Below, piece after piece: positions 20,381 through 29,565 of a DNA stretch of 64,000 nt. The position numbers and the translations under genes were made by a program. The stretch's first letter is position 1. Each line of letters opens with the position of its first letter. The notes below the pieces were generated by a model, which was not told the origin of the DNA, made no database searches, and saw only the letters and a program-made list of their open reading frames with translations. Source of the DNA: Sphingomonas jejuensis (lineage in GTDB: Bacteria > Pseudomonadota > Alphaproteobacteria > Sphingomonadales > Sphingomonadaceae); the NCBI RefSeq assembly GCF_011927695.1, contig NZ_JAATJE010000002.1, positions 1 to 64,000 on the forward strand, read 5' to 3'.

Positions 20381-21439
20381 TCAGGCCGCCATCGTGAACG
20401 GCTCGAGCCCGGCGAGCCGGGTGCGCACGGGCTGAACGGGCACGGGGCGGGGCGGAAGCGCGCCGCAGGCGTCCGCGATCGCCTTGATGTGCGCGGGCGT
20501 CGATCCGCAGCACCCGCCAAGCACGTTGACCTGCGTCTGCGCCGCCCATTCGCGCACCAGCGCCGCGGTGGTGGCCGGCGCCTCGTCATAGCAGCCCAGC
20601 TCGTTGGGCAGGCCGGCGTTCGGATAGACCATGATCAGCGTGTCGCAGAGGTCCGACAGCGTTTTCACATGCGGGCGCAGCTGTTCCGCGCCAAACGAGC
20701 AGTTGAGGCCGATGGTGATCGGCCGCGCGTGCCGCGTCGCGTGCCAGAACGCCTCCACCGTGTGTCCCGACAGGTTGCGCCCGCTGAGGTCGGTGAGCGT
20801 CATGGACAGCATGATGGGCACGTCGCGCCCCGCCGCCTCCGCCGCCTCGTTGACCGCCATGATGCCGGCCTTGGCATTCAGCGTGTCGAACACGGTTTCG
20901 ATCAGGATGAAGTCCGCGCCGCCGGCGATCAGCGCGTCTGTCTGCTCGCGGTACACATCCTTCAGATGATCGAAGTCGATCTCCCGGTACCCGGGATCGT
21001 TGACGTCGGGGCTGAGCGACAGCGTCTTGTTGGTGGGGCCGATCGCGCCGGCCACGAAGCGGCGGCGGCCGTCCTGGGCGGTGAACTCGTCGGCGATCCT
21101 GCGCGCCATCGCCGCGCTTTCGTGATTGATGTCGCGCACCAGCGACTCCGCGCCGTAGTCCGCCTGGCTGATGCGGTTGGCGCTGAAGGTGTTGGTTTCC
21201 GCGATGTCCGCGCCGGCGGCGAAATAGGCGCGGTGGATGCTTTCGGGCACATGCGGCGCCGTCAGCGCCAGGATGTCGTTGTTGCCCTTCTGGTCGTGGC
21301 CGAGGTCGAGCGTGCCGCGATAATCCTCCTCCGACAGCTTCCAGTTCTGGATTTCGGTTCCGAAGGCGCCGTCGATGAACAGGATGCGCTCCCGCGCGGC
21401 GGCAAGAAACGCTTCGCGAACAGGAAGATCATCGGCCAT
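20381..21439 (-). CDS. metH: Methionine synthase, homocysteine-binding part
   Basis: This 352-residue zinc-dependent homocysteine S-methyltransferase domain is the N-terminal part of MetH as a separate protein. The barrel starts at ERILFIDGAFGTEIQNW. The zinc cysteines are visible in GLNCSFGAEQLRP and in the GGCCGST pair. ATG 21439 (MADDLPVREAF) is chosen; a GTG lies three codons upstream at 21448. No ribosome site is evident, and the palindrome at 21449-21468 sits directly in front, so translation may be leaderless or start slightly downstream. Confidence 0.93.
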   Translation of the reverse strand: MADDLPVREAFLAAARERILFIDGAFGTEIQNWKLSEEDYRGTLDLGHDQKGNNDILALTAPHVPESIHRAYFAAGADIAETNTFSANRISQADYGAESLVRDINHESAAMARRIADEFTAQDGRRRFVAGAIGPTNKTLSLSPDVNDPGYREIDFDHLKDVYREQTDALIAGGADFILIETVFDTLNAKAGIMAVNEAAEAAGRDVPIMLSMTLTDLSGRNLSGHTVEAFWHATRHARPITIGLNCSFGAEQLRPHVKTLSDLCDTLIMVYPNAGLPNELGCYDEAPATTAALVREWAAQTQVNVLGGCCGSTPAHIKAIADACGALPPRPVPVQPVRTRLAGLEPFTMAA

Positions 21440-21448
21440 GCCGGCCAC

Positions 21449-21468
21449 ATATAAAGAATTCTTTATAT
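21449..21468. promoter_or_regulatory. Perfect 20-bp palindrome in front of metH (SahR/ArsR-type operator)
   Basis: ATATAAAGAA is followed by its exact reverse complement TTCTTTATAT. The site resembles the ATATAAAG-type motif I recall for ArsR-family SahR regulators of S-adenosylhomocysteine and methionine genes in alphaproteobacteria. It lies 9 bp before the metH start and overlaps the btuD stop codon at 21463-21465. No arsR-like gene is in the window. Confidence 0.65.
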
Positions 21469-22206
21469 CGGCAAGTCTGTGACGATGACGGTGCCGCCGT
21501 CATGCGGAACGACCGTTGCCCGGACGCCGTAGGCAGCCGCGACGGCAGCGGCGTCCAGCACCTGCGCCACCGGTCCGTGGGCAAGCAGCCGGCCGTCCTT
21601 CAGCAGCACCACGTCGTCCGCCACCCGCGCCGCCTGGGTGAGATCGTGCAGGACGACGACCACCCCCACACCGTTCGCCGCAGTCCGGCGCAGCAGGGCC
21701 AGCGTTTCCAGCTGGTGGAGCGGGTCGAGGCTCGACAGCGGCTCGTCCGCCAGCAGCCAGGCGGGCTCCCCGGCCAGCACGCGGGCGAGCAGGACGCGCG
21801 CCCGCTCCCCGCCCGACAGCGTGCGGACCGGCCGCGCCGCCAGCCCCGCCGTGTCGGTCGCGTCAAGCGCCGCCGTGATCGCCGCCGCGCCGCCGCCGCC
21901 ATGCGGCAGCCGCCCGAGCGCGACGAGATCGCGAACCGGCAGGTTCCAGTGCACGGCGGCGTCCTGCGGCAGATAGCCGATCCGCCGCGCGCGCTCGCGC
22001 GGCTGCAGGGTGGCGATGTCCTGGCTATCGAGCATCGCACCGCGGGCCGGCACCAGGCCGGCGAGCGCGCGCAGCAGCGTGGACTTGCCCGCGCCGTTGG
22101 CGCCCAGCACCGCCGTCACCCGGCCGGCCGCGAACGCGATCGACAAATCGGCGAGCACCGTGCGGTCGCCGAGCCGCACCGACAGGGCGTCGGCGCTCAG
22201 CCCCAT
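21463..22206 (-). CDS. btuD: Vitamin B12/iron-siderophore ABC transporter ATPase
   Basis: This 247-residue ATPase would drive B12 import through the BtuC-like permease. It has Walker A GANGAGKST (about 34-42), the signature LSGGERARVLLARVLA, Walker B WLLADEPLSSLD and the switch histidine in VVLHDL. ATG 22206 is inside the end of the permease gene (10-bp overlap). The fold is shared with iron-siderophore importers (FecE/FhuC); the cobalamin riboswitch at the head of the operon and the neighbouring metH favour B12. Confidence 0.9.
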   Translation of the reverse strand: MGLSADALSVRLGDRTVLADLSIAFAAGRVTAVLGANGAGKSTLLRALAGLVPARGAMLDSQDIATLQPRERARRIGYLPQDAAVHWNLPVRDLVALGRLPHGGGGAAAITAALDATDTAGLAARPVRTLSGGERARVLLARVLAGEPAWLLADEPLSSLDPLHQLETLALLRRTAANGVGVVVVLHDLTQAARVADDVVLLKDGRLLAHGPVAQVLDAAAVAAAYGVRATVVPHDGGTVIVTDLPI

Positions 22207-23165
22207 GATCGGCCCCGTTCGCCCAGCAGCAGAGCGAGGAAGAAGGGCGCACCGATCAGCGCCATCGCGACACCCAGCCGCACCTCCCCCGCGCCCGGCG
22301 CCAGCCGGCAGAGCGTGTCGGCCGCCAGCACCAGCGCCGCGCCGCCCAGCGCGCTCGGCAGCAACAGCGCGCCCGGCCGCGCACCGACGAGCGGGCGCAG
22401 CAGATGCGGGACGACGAGCCCGACAAAGCCGACCACGCCCGTCACGGCGACGCCGGCGCCGACGCAGAGCCCCGCGCCTGCGATGACGAGGAGCTGGAGC
22501 CGGCCGAGATCGACGCCCAGCGATCGCGCCGCATCGACGCCCAGCGTCAAGGCATCCAGGCTGCGCCCGGTGAGGAGGAGCAACGCGCCACCGCCGAGCA
22601 TGAAGGGGGCGGCGCGAAGCAGGTCGTCGCTGCTGCGATCGGTGAGCGCCCCCATCAGCCAGTCGATCGCGGCGGCGACGACATAAGGGTCGGGCGCGAC
22701 CGAGATCAGGAAGGCGGTGAGCGCGGCCGCGAGGCTGGCGAGCACGGTGCCTGCGAGCACAAAGGCCGCGGGCGTTTCGGCCCGCCAGGTGAGCGCGGCG
22801 AGCAGCGCAAGGCCGCCTCCCGCCGACAGCATGGCGGCGGCGAAGATGCCCCACTGCCCGGCGCCGCCCAGCACGATCGCCGCCACCGCGCCGAGCGCGG
22901 CCGCGCTCGACACGCCGAGCACGCCGGGATCGGCGAGCGGGTTGCGCAGCCATCCCTGCAGCACCGCGCCCGACAGGCCGAGCGACGCGCCGAGGATGGT
23001 GGCGAGGCCCGCGCGCGGCAGGCGGAGCTCCGCGATGATGGCGAAGCGCGGATCGCCGGACCACCAGGCGGACAAGGGCACGCTCGCCTTGCCGACGCTC
23101 AGCGAGGCGGCGAACAGCGCCGCCGCCAGGATCGACAGCGCGAGGAGGAGGCGCCCGCGCGTCAC
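22197..23165 (-). CDS. btuC: BtuC/FecCD-family permease
   Basis: This 322-residue permease has about ten transmembrane helices. Family landmarks are LRLPRAGLATILGASLGLSGAVLQGWLRNPLADPGVLG (about 47-84), and VGFVGLVVPHLLRPLVG, a region that contacts the ATPase. GTG 23165 is preferred because it overlaps the stop of the binding-protein gene by 4 bp (GTGA) and removes a hydrophilic extension. It would form a dimer with two BtuD subunits in the inner membrane. Confidence 0.92.
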   Translation of the reverse strand: MTRGRLLLALSILAAALFAASLSVGKASVPLSAWWSGDPRFAIIAELRLPRAGLATILGASLGLSGAVLQGWLRNPLADPGVLGVSSAAALGAVAAIVLGGAGQWGIFAAAMLSAGGGLALLAALTWRAETPAAFVLAGTVLASLAAALTAFLISVAPDPYVVAAAIDWLMGALTDRSSDDLLRAAPFMLGGGALLLLTGRSLDALTLGVDAARSLGVDLGRLQLLVIAGAGLCVGAGVAVTGVVGFVGLVVPHLLRPLVGARPGALLLPSALGGAALVLAADTLCRLAPGAGEVRLGVAMALIGAPFFLALLLGERGRSWG

Positions 23166-23974
23166 GTCGCGACCTGCCGGCGGATCAGCGCCAGCCGGTC
23201 GAGCGCGGCTGGGATGGTCGGCCCGCCGCAATTGACCAGCGTACGGGGAAAGGCGACCTCACGCACCGTTGCGCCCGCCCGGTCCAGCACCCGGCGCCGG
23301 AGCGCGGCGGTGCGCCCGCCGGCATCCGGCACGAGGATGACGGCGGGCGGCTTCGCCAGCAGGCTTTCGACCGGCAGGGTCCCGGTGACGGACAGGCCGA
23401 GGTCCGCGCCGGCGTCGCGGAAGCCCGACAGGCGCATCAGGTCCGACAGCAGCGTCTGGCCGCCGTTCGCGAGATCGCCGGAAATGTAGAGCAGTGCGGG
23501 GACCGGCGCGTCCTGCCGCACCACCCGCGCCGCCGCGGCGTCGATGCGGCGGTTGAGCGCCGCGCCCCGTGCGTCGGCGCCCATCGCGCGGGCAAGAACG
23601 GTGACCTGCTGCTTGCTGGCCGCGATCGTCGTCGGAGAATCGAGGTAGAGCGTCTTCAGCCCTGCCCGCGCGAACGCGTCGCGCGTGGCCGGCGGGGTGA
23701 AGCTGGTGGCGAGCACCAGGTCGGGGGCGAGCGCGATCACCTCCTCCGCCGTGCCCGCGGTCGACGGCAGGCGCCGCGCAACCGCGAGCGGGAGCGAGGT
23801 GGCGCCCGGCTGCTGCGAATAATGGCTTATCGCCGCGACCCGCTCAGCCGGAACCAGCGCCAGCAGCAGCTGGTCCGAACAGGGGTTGAGCGACACAACC
23901 CCGCCCTGCCGCCCGCCGCCCGCCGGCTGGCAGCCGGCAAGCAGCAGGAGGAGCGGCAGGATCGCGCGCATCAT
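23162..23974 (-). CDS. btuF: BtuF-like periplasmic binding lipoprotein
   Basis: This 270-residue substrate-binding protein has a lipoprotein signal (MMRAILPLLLLLAGC), so it is anchored to a membrane. Two lobes are joined by a long helix as in BtuF and FepB; VVSLNPCSDQLLLALVPAERVAAISHYS is the family's first lobe. It would hand cobalamin or a corrinoid to the BtuC-like permease. Its start overlaps the receptor gene stop by one base (TGATG). Confidence 0.87.
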   Translation of the reverse strand: MMRAILPLLLLLAGCQPAGGGRQGGVVSLNPCSDQLLLALVPAERVAAISHYSQQPGATSLPLAVARRLPSTAGTAEEVIALAPDLVLATSFTPPATRDAFARAGLKTLYLDSPTTIAASKQQVTVLARAMGADARGAALNRRIDAAAARVVRQDAPVPALLYISGDLANGGQTLLSDLMRLSGFRDAGADLGLSVTGTLPVESLLAKPPAVILVPDAGGRTAALRRRVLDRAGATVREVAFPRTLVNCGGPTIPAALDRLALIRRQVAT

Positions 23975-25836
23975 CAGTCGAACGTCACCCGAAGGCCGCC
24001 GAACGCGGCGCGGCGGATGGTGCCATAGCCGGAGACCTGCTGGTAGCGTTCGTCGAACGCGTTCTCCAGCCGGCCATAGATCGACAGATTGTCGGCGACG
24101 GGCAGTTCGGCCCGCACGCTGACAAGCGCATAGCCGTCCAGCCGGACGGTGTTGGCCGCATTGTCGAAACTGTCGCCCACCACCTGAACGGTCCCGCCGA
24201 CCGACAGGCCGGCGAGCGCACCGCCGGGCGGCACCCGGTAGTCCGCCGACAGGCTCACCGCCTGGCGCGGACGGCGGGCGAGGTCGTTGCCCACGAAACC
24301 CGCGCTGCGGTTCTCCGCATCGATGAAGGAATAGGCGCCGGCGACCGTGAACCTGTCGGTCGGCCGCAGCACCAGGCCGATCTCCAGCCCTTCGGCCCGC
24401 GTCCCCGCGATGTTGGCATAGGTGAAGGTTAGAAGATCGAAGTCGATCTGGTTTCGCGTGTCGCGGCGAAAATAGGTGGCGGTCGCGACCAGCCGGTCGC
24501 CCGCCAGCCGCTGCTCGATGCCGGCATCCCAGCTTTCCGCCGTTTCCGGACGCAGCGACGCCGTGCCGTAGAAGGGCGCGAACAGCTGGAACAGCGTCGG
24601 TGCCTTGAACCCTTCGGCATAGCTGGCCCGCAGCGTGGTGCCGGTCGGCAGCAGATAGGCGGCGTTGGCGGCCAGCGTGGTGTTGCCGCCGAACGCCTCG
24701 TCATCATCGTGGCGGACGGCACCGGTGACCGTCAGCGCGGCGACCGGCGTCACGATCAGCTCGCCCCAGGCGCTGGTGACGCCGCGGCTGAAGCGGTCGG
24801 CCCCGTCGAAGAAGCGCTGCTCCTCATGCTCGGCGCCGACCACCATCCGCACCGGGCCGGCGGGGCGGATGTCGCCCTTGTAGGTGTACCGCTCGCTGCG
24901 ACCGCGCGCGAGGAACAGCGGCTCCGACCCGGGAACGTCCCGGTCGAAATTGTCGCGGTTGATGTCGGCGATCTGGACCGCGACCGTGTTGCGGAAGCGC
25001 GCGTCCGCCGTGTCGAGCGAAAGCCCGGCATAGCCGTAGAGCTCCTCCGCCGTTGAATATTCGCGGGTGTCGGCAAAGGCGAAGGCAGGTGCCGGAAAGC
25101 CGTCGAGGTCGGTGCGGCTATCCGCCCAGTAACCGCGCAGATCGAGGCGGATGCCGGGCGCAAACGCCACTTCCGCGCGGCCGCTGGCGCCATATTGGCG
25201 ATACCCGTCGCGCTCGGCCCCGCCGTCGAAGGCGGAGATGCCGTCCGTGCGCAGATAGCCGCCGGTGAGCGATCCGGAGACGATCCCCGCCCCGCCGGAA
25301 ACGCCTGCGCTGGTGAACAGCGTGTCCATGTCGCCATATTCGACCGTGCCGCGCGCCTGCAGCCCCGCGGTCGGCCGCCGCGTCATGATGTTGACGACGC
25401 CGCCGATCGCCTGGCTGCCCCACGGCACCGAGTTGGGGCCGCGCAGCACCTCGATCCGCTCGACGGAGGAGGACAGGAGATTGGCGAAGTCGAAGCCGCC
25501 ACCCGTCGACGAGGGATCGTTCACGCGCACGCCGTCGATCAGCACCAGGGTCTGGTCCCCTTCCGCGCCGCGCAGCCGGACGCTGGTGAGCGTGCCCAGG
25601 CCCCCGTTGCGCGTCACGGTGACGCCGGGCGTGGTCGACAGCAGGTCGCTGATGGCGATCGTCTGGCGCCGTTCGATCGTCTCGCGGTCGATGACGGTGA
25701 CGGCCTGACCGGTCGTGTCCGCGTCCTGCGCGACGCCGCTTGCGGTGACGATGATGTCGGTCGCGGGATCCAAGTCCTGCGCCCATGCCGGCGCGGCGGC
25801 GGCCCCCGCGGCCGCCAGGAGACAAGTGAGTTTCAC
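23974..25836 (-). CDS. btuB: TonB-dependent cobalamin receptor
   Basis: This 620-residue outer-membrane receptor would import B12. GTG 25836 gives a signal peptide (KLTCLLAAAGAAAAPAWA, then cleavage before QDLDP) and has AAGGG 9 nt upstream. The TonB box is near DIIVTASG. The plug has VLIDGVRVNDPSSTGGG and VERIEVLRGPNSVPWGSQAIGGVVNI, the BtuB-type plug signature, and the barrel ends in FGGLRVTFD. The cobalamin riboswitch directly upstream and the btuFCD genes downstream support B12 rather than iron. Confidence 0.92.
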   Translation of the reverse strand: MKLTCLLAAAGAAAAPAWAQDLDPATDIIVTASGVAQDADTTGQAVTVIDRETIERRQTIAISDLLSTTPGVTVTRNGGLGTLTSVRLRGAEGDQTLVLIDGVRVNDPSSTGGGFDFANLLSSSVERIEVLRGPNSVPWGSQAIGGVVNIMTRRPTAGLQARGTVEYGDMDTLFTSAGVSGGAGIVSGSLTGGYLRTDGISAFDGGAERDGYRQYGASGRAEVAFAPGIRLDLRGYWADSRTDLDGFPAPAFAFADTREYSTAEELYGYAGLSLDTADARFRNTVAVQIADINRDNFDRDVPGSEPLFLARGRSERYTYKGDIRPAGPVRMVVGAEHEEQRFFDGADRFSRGVTSAWGELIVTPVAALTVTGAVRHDDDEAFGGNTTLAANAAYLLPTGTTLRASYAEGFKAPTLFQLFAPFYGTASLRPETAESWDAGIEQRLAGDRLVATATYFRRDTRNQIDFDLLTFTYANIAGTRAEGLEIGLVLRPTDRFTVAGAYSFIDAENRSAGFVGNDLARRPRQAVSLSADYRVPPGGALAGLSVGGTVQVVGDSFDNAANTVRLDGYALVSVRAELPVADNLSIYGRLENAFDERYQQVSGYGTIRRAAFGGLRVTFD

Positions 25837-25969
25837 GAAAACATGCCCTTCGAACGGGGCCGCGACCGATGCCGCGCCAATGCGACACCGGGCCGGCCCG
25901 ACCTGTCGCTCGCTCGAGGGTTTCTGCCTCGTCCGCTCCGGCCCTCCGCCAGAACAGTGGATCGACGTG

Positions 25970-26150
25970 CGCCCGGCAGGTCTCCTGGCTCTCGGTTCGT
26001 CGTGCCGCCCGGCCTTCCCAGGGTCGCCCCCAGTGGCCGTGTCGGGCGGCACTCCCCGATCACAGTTGCGGGGGCAGCGCGGGGCTGGGGGCCGAAGCCC
26101 GTTACCCGTCTTCCCTTTTCATCCCCGTCTCCGGGGAACCGTTCGCGGCC
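25970..26150 (-). ncRNA. Cobalamin riboswitch controlling btuB
   Basis: On the minus strand the conserved parts occur in order: GATGAAAAGGGAA near 26120, GCCCCCGCAACTGTGA near 26065, GCCACTG near 26035, GGGAAGGC near 26015, and the B12 box AGCCAGGAGACCTGCC at 25990-25975. This is a complete class-I cobalamin aptamer. About 134 nt separate the B12 box from the btuB start and would hold the expression platform. When B12 is plentiful it should lower expression of btuBFCD. CobO upstream lies outside its control. Confidence 0.95.
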
Positions 26151-26179
26151 GCGCCTCTAGGCGGCGGGCGGCGGCGGCG

Positions 26180-26794
26180 TCAATATTCGACGCCCTTCTG
26201 CGCGTTGAAGCCGGCGTTGAACGGATGCTTCACCTCGCCGAATTCCGTGACGAGGTCGGCCATCGCCAGCAGCTCCGGCCGCGCGCCCCGGCCGGTGATG
26301 CAGATATGCTTGGTCAGCGGCCGGTCCGCCAGAAAGGCCAGCGCTTCGGCAAAGGGCAAGGTGTCGTCGGCCAGCACGATGTTCAGTTCGTCCAGCACCA
26401 CGAAGTCGATGGCGGGATCCATGATCAGCTGCTTGGCCCGGTCCCAGCCGCGCCGCGCCGCGGCGATGTCGCGCGCGCGGTCCTGCGTGTCCCAGGTGAA
26501 GCCCTCCCCCATGCTCTCGAAGCTGACGAGGTCGGTGGAGAGCGCGGCGAAGAAGTTGCGCTCGCCCGTTTCCCACGTCCCTTTGACGAACTGCAGGATG
26601 GCGACGCGCATCCCCCACCCGATCGATCGGATCGCCATGCCGAAGGCGCTGGACGACTTGCCCTTGCCGTTGCCGGTGTGGACGATCAGCAATCCGCGCT
26701 CGGCCGTGCGCCGCGCCTGCAGCTTGTCGCGCGCGATCTTCAGCCGCTTCATGCGCGCATTGTGGCGGGAATGGTCGTCGTCGGGTGCCGTCAT
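26180..26794 (-). CDS. cobO: Cob(I)yrinic acid a,c-diamide adenosyltransferase
   Basis: This 204-residue cytoplasmic enzyme adds the adenosyl group to the corrinoid cobalt, making adenosylcobalamin forms. The P-loop-like ATP site is HTGNGKGKSSSAFG (residues 39-52), preceded by a basic helix. VVLDELNIVL is the Walker-B-like segment of the CobA/CobO family. ATG 26794 gives the normal family length. It lies immediately upstream of the riboswitch and in the same direction as btuB. No corrin-ring synthesis genes are in the window, so a salvage role is possible. Confidence 0.93.
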   Translation of the reverse strand: MTAPDDDHSRHNARMKRLKIARDKLQARRTAERGLLIVHTGNGKGKSSSAFGMAIRSIGWGMRVAILQFVKGTWETGERNFFAALSTDLVSFESMGEGFTWDTQDRARDIAAARRGWDRAKQLIMDPAIDFVVLDELNIVLADDTLPFAEALAFLADRPLTKHICITGRGARPELLAMADLVTEFGEVKHPFNAGFNAQKGVEY

Positions 26795-26890
26795 GCCGCG
26801 TTCTTTCGGCAAGATCAGCCGCCGCGGCAAGAGCGCGGAGGTTGGCCCGCGACCAATGTCGTTGACGCGCGCGAGGTGTATGCCATAGCT

Positions 26891-26908
26891 TGCGCAATCG
26901 ATTGCATA
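26891..26908. promoter_or_regulatory. LacI operator in front of the GH31 gene
   Basis: TGCGCAATCGATTGCATA contains the perfect 12-bp palindrome GCAATCGATTGC (26894-26905) and matches 16 of 18 positions of the operator at 30621-30638. It lies 43 bp before the alpha-glucosidase start. Confidence 0.7.
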
Positions 26909-26950
26909 AGGCGCGGGCCGATCCCCGCCATAGAACAAGGTGGGAGAGTT

Positions 26951-29470
26951 ATGGTGTTTCTGAAGAAGGCCTTGCTGCTGTCGGCGGCATCCATCGGCGC
27001 GTGCGCGGCCGCCCCCGTCCTTGCGCAGCAGCCCGCCGCCACCACCCAGCAGGCGACCATCCAGGCGCTGGCGAACGGCATCGTCGTGCGTCGCGGCGAC
27101 GTGGAAACCCGCGTCACGGCGCTGACCGACGACATCCTTCGCGTGCGCGTGGCGCGCGGTGGCCGGATGCCGGAAGACGCCAGCTGGGCCGTGTCGCCAG
27201 AGGTGCGCGCCCAATCAGTATCGGTGACGGCGGCGCGCGACGGCTTTTCGACGCCGTCGATGCGGGTCAGGATCGATCCGCGGACCGGCGCCATGACGGT
27301 CACCGACAGCGCGGGCAAGGTCATCACCGCCGACGCCGTCGACCCCGTCTCCCTCGACGGCACCGCCTTCACGCTCCGCAAGGCGATGCCGCAGAGCGAG
27401 CACTATTTCGGCATGGGCGACAAGACCGGCGGCGGCCTCGACCGGCGCGGCTACAGCTATGTCAACTGGAACACGGATGCGTTCGGCTTCACCAGCAGCA
27501 CGGACCCCATCTACAAGTCGATCCCGTTCTTCATCGGCGTGGGAGCCGAATCCGGCAGCTACGGCCTGTTCCTGGACAACACGCACCGCACCTGGTTCGA
27601 TTTCGGCCACCGCGAGCAGGACGTGCTGGCGTTCGGCGGCCCGGACGGGCCGATCGACTATTATGTCATCAACGGGCCGTCCACGGCAGAGGTCGTGCGC
27701 CGCTACACCGACCTGACCGGCAAGGCGCCGCTCGTCCCCAAGTGGAGCCTCGGCTATCAGCAGTCGCGCTACAGCTACATGAGCGCGGATGAGGTGCGGC
27801 AGATCGCCAGCCGCCTGCGCACCGACCAGGTGCCGACCGACGTCATCTGGCTGGACATCGACTTCCAGGACCGCAACCGGCCGTTCACGACCAATCCGCA
27901 GACCTTCCCCGACCTGCCCGGCCTCGCCCGCGACATGGCGGCGCAGGGCATCCGGCTGGTGGCGATCACCGACCTGCACATCGCGCGCGTCCCGGGACGT
28001 GAATACCCGATCTACGAGCAGGGCCTGCGCGACAATCTTTATGTCCGGAATGCAGAGGGCGAGACCTATGTCGCCCCGGTGTGGCCGGGCCCGTCGGTGT
28101 TCCCGGACTTCACGGACAAGGATGCGCGCACCTTCTGGGCGGGCCTCTACCGCGACTTCCTGGACGCCGGGATCGCCGGCTTCTGGAACGACATGAACGA
28201 GCCGGCGATCTTCGAGACGCCGACCAAGACCATGCCGGTCGACAACATCCACCACATCGACAGCGACGACTTCGCCGAGCGCGACGCGACCCATGCCGAG
28301 ATCCACAATGTCTACGGCATGCAGAACACCCGCGCGACGCTGGAAGGGCTGGAGGCGCTTCGCCCCGACCAGCGCCCCTTCATCATGACGCGGGCAAGCT
28401 ATGCCGGCGGGCAGCGTTATTCGGTCACGTGGACGGGCGACAACCTGTCGACGTGGGACCACCTGAAGCTTGCCGTGCACCAGCTGATCAACCTGGGGCT
28501 GTCGGGCTTTTCCTACAGCGCCGCCGATGCCGGCGGGTTCGCGGGCGGGCCGAGCGCCGATCTGCTGACGCGCTGGTTCCAGCTGGGCGCGTTCATGCCT
28601 ATCTTCCGCGACCATGCCGCCAAGGACACGCCGCGCGCCGAACCCTGGGTGGACGGCGAACAGCATCTGGCGATCCGCCGCCGCTTCGTGAACGAGCGCT
28701 ACCGGCTGATGCCCTATCTCTACGGCCTGGCCGAACAGAACTCGCGCACCGGCGACCCGATCATGCGGCCGATCTTCTACGATTATCCGGCGGCCGTGAA
28801 CGCGCCGTGCGACCAGTCCATGGTGTTCACGGTGGGCGCGAGCCTCCTGGTGGCGCCGTCGCCAAACCCGGAATCGCCCCGCAGCTACGACGTTTGCCTG
28901 CCCGAGGGCGGATGGTTCGACTATTGGACGGGGCTGCCGGTCAGCGATGCGCGCGGCGAGGAAGGCCGGACGCGGCTGGCAGCGGGCGACGTGCAGGGCC
29001 GCCAGCGCGGCGTGCAGATCGTCTCCGAGACGCCGCGCATCGACCACATGCCGGTGTTCATCCGTGCAGGCACCATCCTGCCGCGCCAGCCGGTGGTGCA
29101 GAGCACCGCGTTCAAGCCGCAGGGTCCGCTGTCGCTCGACATCTACCCGGGCGAGGATTGCCGCGGCGAGATCTATGCCGATGACGAGACAACCACGGCG
29201 CACCGCGGGGGTGCGTTCCTGCGCCAGACCGTCCGGTGCAGCGTGGGCGCCAACGGCCGCCTGACGATCTCCTTTGACGAGCGCCAGGGCAGCTTCGCCC
29301 CGTGGTGGAACGAGATCGCGGTCACCGTCCACGGCTGGAGCGGAAATGCCACCGTCGGCGCGGGCCGTGACCGGTATGACGCCACCACCGACGCCACGGC
29401 ACGGACGGTGAGCTTCACCCTGCCCGACAGCGCGGCGCGCGGCGGCGAGATCCGCATCAGCCGCCGCTGA
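26951..29470 (+). CDS. Exported GH31 alpha-glucosidase
   Basis: This 839-residue glycoside hydrolase family 31 enzyme would release glucose from malto-oligosaccharides in the periplasm. A signal peptide (MVFLKKALLLSAASIGACAAAPVLA) precedes the beta-sandwich domain. The catalytic nucleophile is Asp414 in FWNDMNEP and the acid/base is Asp497 in WTGDNLSTWD. C-terminal beta domains follow (RAGTILPRQPVVQ). ATG 26951 is chosen for the signal peptide and GGGAGAG upstream. It is the first gene of the maltodextrin locus and carries the LacI operator in its promoter. Confidence 0.94.
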   Translation: MVFLKKALLLSAASIGACAAAPVLAQQPAATTQQATIQALANGIVVRRGDVETRVTALTDDILRVRVARGGRMPEDASWAVSPEVRAQSVSVTAARDGFSTPSMRVRIDPRTGAMTVTDSAGKVITADAVDPVSLDGTAFTLRKAMPQSEHYFGMGDKTGGGLDRRGYSYVNWNTDAFGFTSSTDPIYKSIPFFIGVGAESGSYGLFLDNTHRTWFDFGHREQDVLAFGGPDGPIDYYVINGPSTAEVVRRYTDLTGKAPLVPKWSLGYQQSRYSYMSADEVRQIASRLRTDQVPTDVIWLDIDFQDRNRPFTTNPQTFPDLPGLARDMAAQGIRLVAITDLHIARVPGREYPIYEQGLRDNLYVRNAEGETYVAPVWPGPSVFPDFTDKDARTFWAGLYRDFLDAGIAGFWNDMNEPAIFETPTKTMPVDNIHHIDSDDFAERDATHAEIHNVYGMQNTRATLEGLEALRPDQRPFIMTRASYAGGQRYSVTWTGDNLSTWDHLKLAVHQLINLGLSGFSYSAADAGGFAGGPSADLLTRWFQLGAFMPIFRDHAAKDTPRAEPWVDGEQHLAIRRRFVNERYRLMPYLYGLAEQNSRTGDPIMRPIFYDYPAAVNAPCDQSMVFTVGASLLVAPSPNPESPRSYDVCLPEGGWFDYWTGLPVSDARGEEGRTRLAAGDVQGRQRGVQIVSETPRIDHMPVFIRAGTILPRQPVVQSTAFKPQGPLSLDIYPGEDCRGEIYADDETTTAHRGGAFLRQTVRCSVGANGRLTISFDERQGSFAPWWNEIAVTVHGWSGNATVGAGRDRYDATTDATARTVSFTLPDSAARGGEIRISRR

Positions 29471-29565
29471 ACTGCCTTTGTCGATTGGCCGTGGAGCCGG
29501 GACGCCGATCCGTGCGAAGCAGCACGGGTCGGCGCTGTCCGCGCGAAGGTGACGAGGGGCTCGAC

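Noticed and set aside
21440-21480. A SAM or SAH riboswitch in front of metH
   Set aside because: There is almost no untranslated leader and no conserved aptamer sequence; only the palindromic operator is present.
21463-25836. The btu genes as an iron-siderophore system
   Set aside because: The folds allow it, but a complete cobalamin riboswitch heads the operon and metH and cobO flank it.
25715-26950. A 412-codon N-terminal extension of the GH31 gene
   Set aside because: It runs antisense through btuB, the riboswitch and cobO. A clear signal peptide and ribosome site mark the start at 26951.
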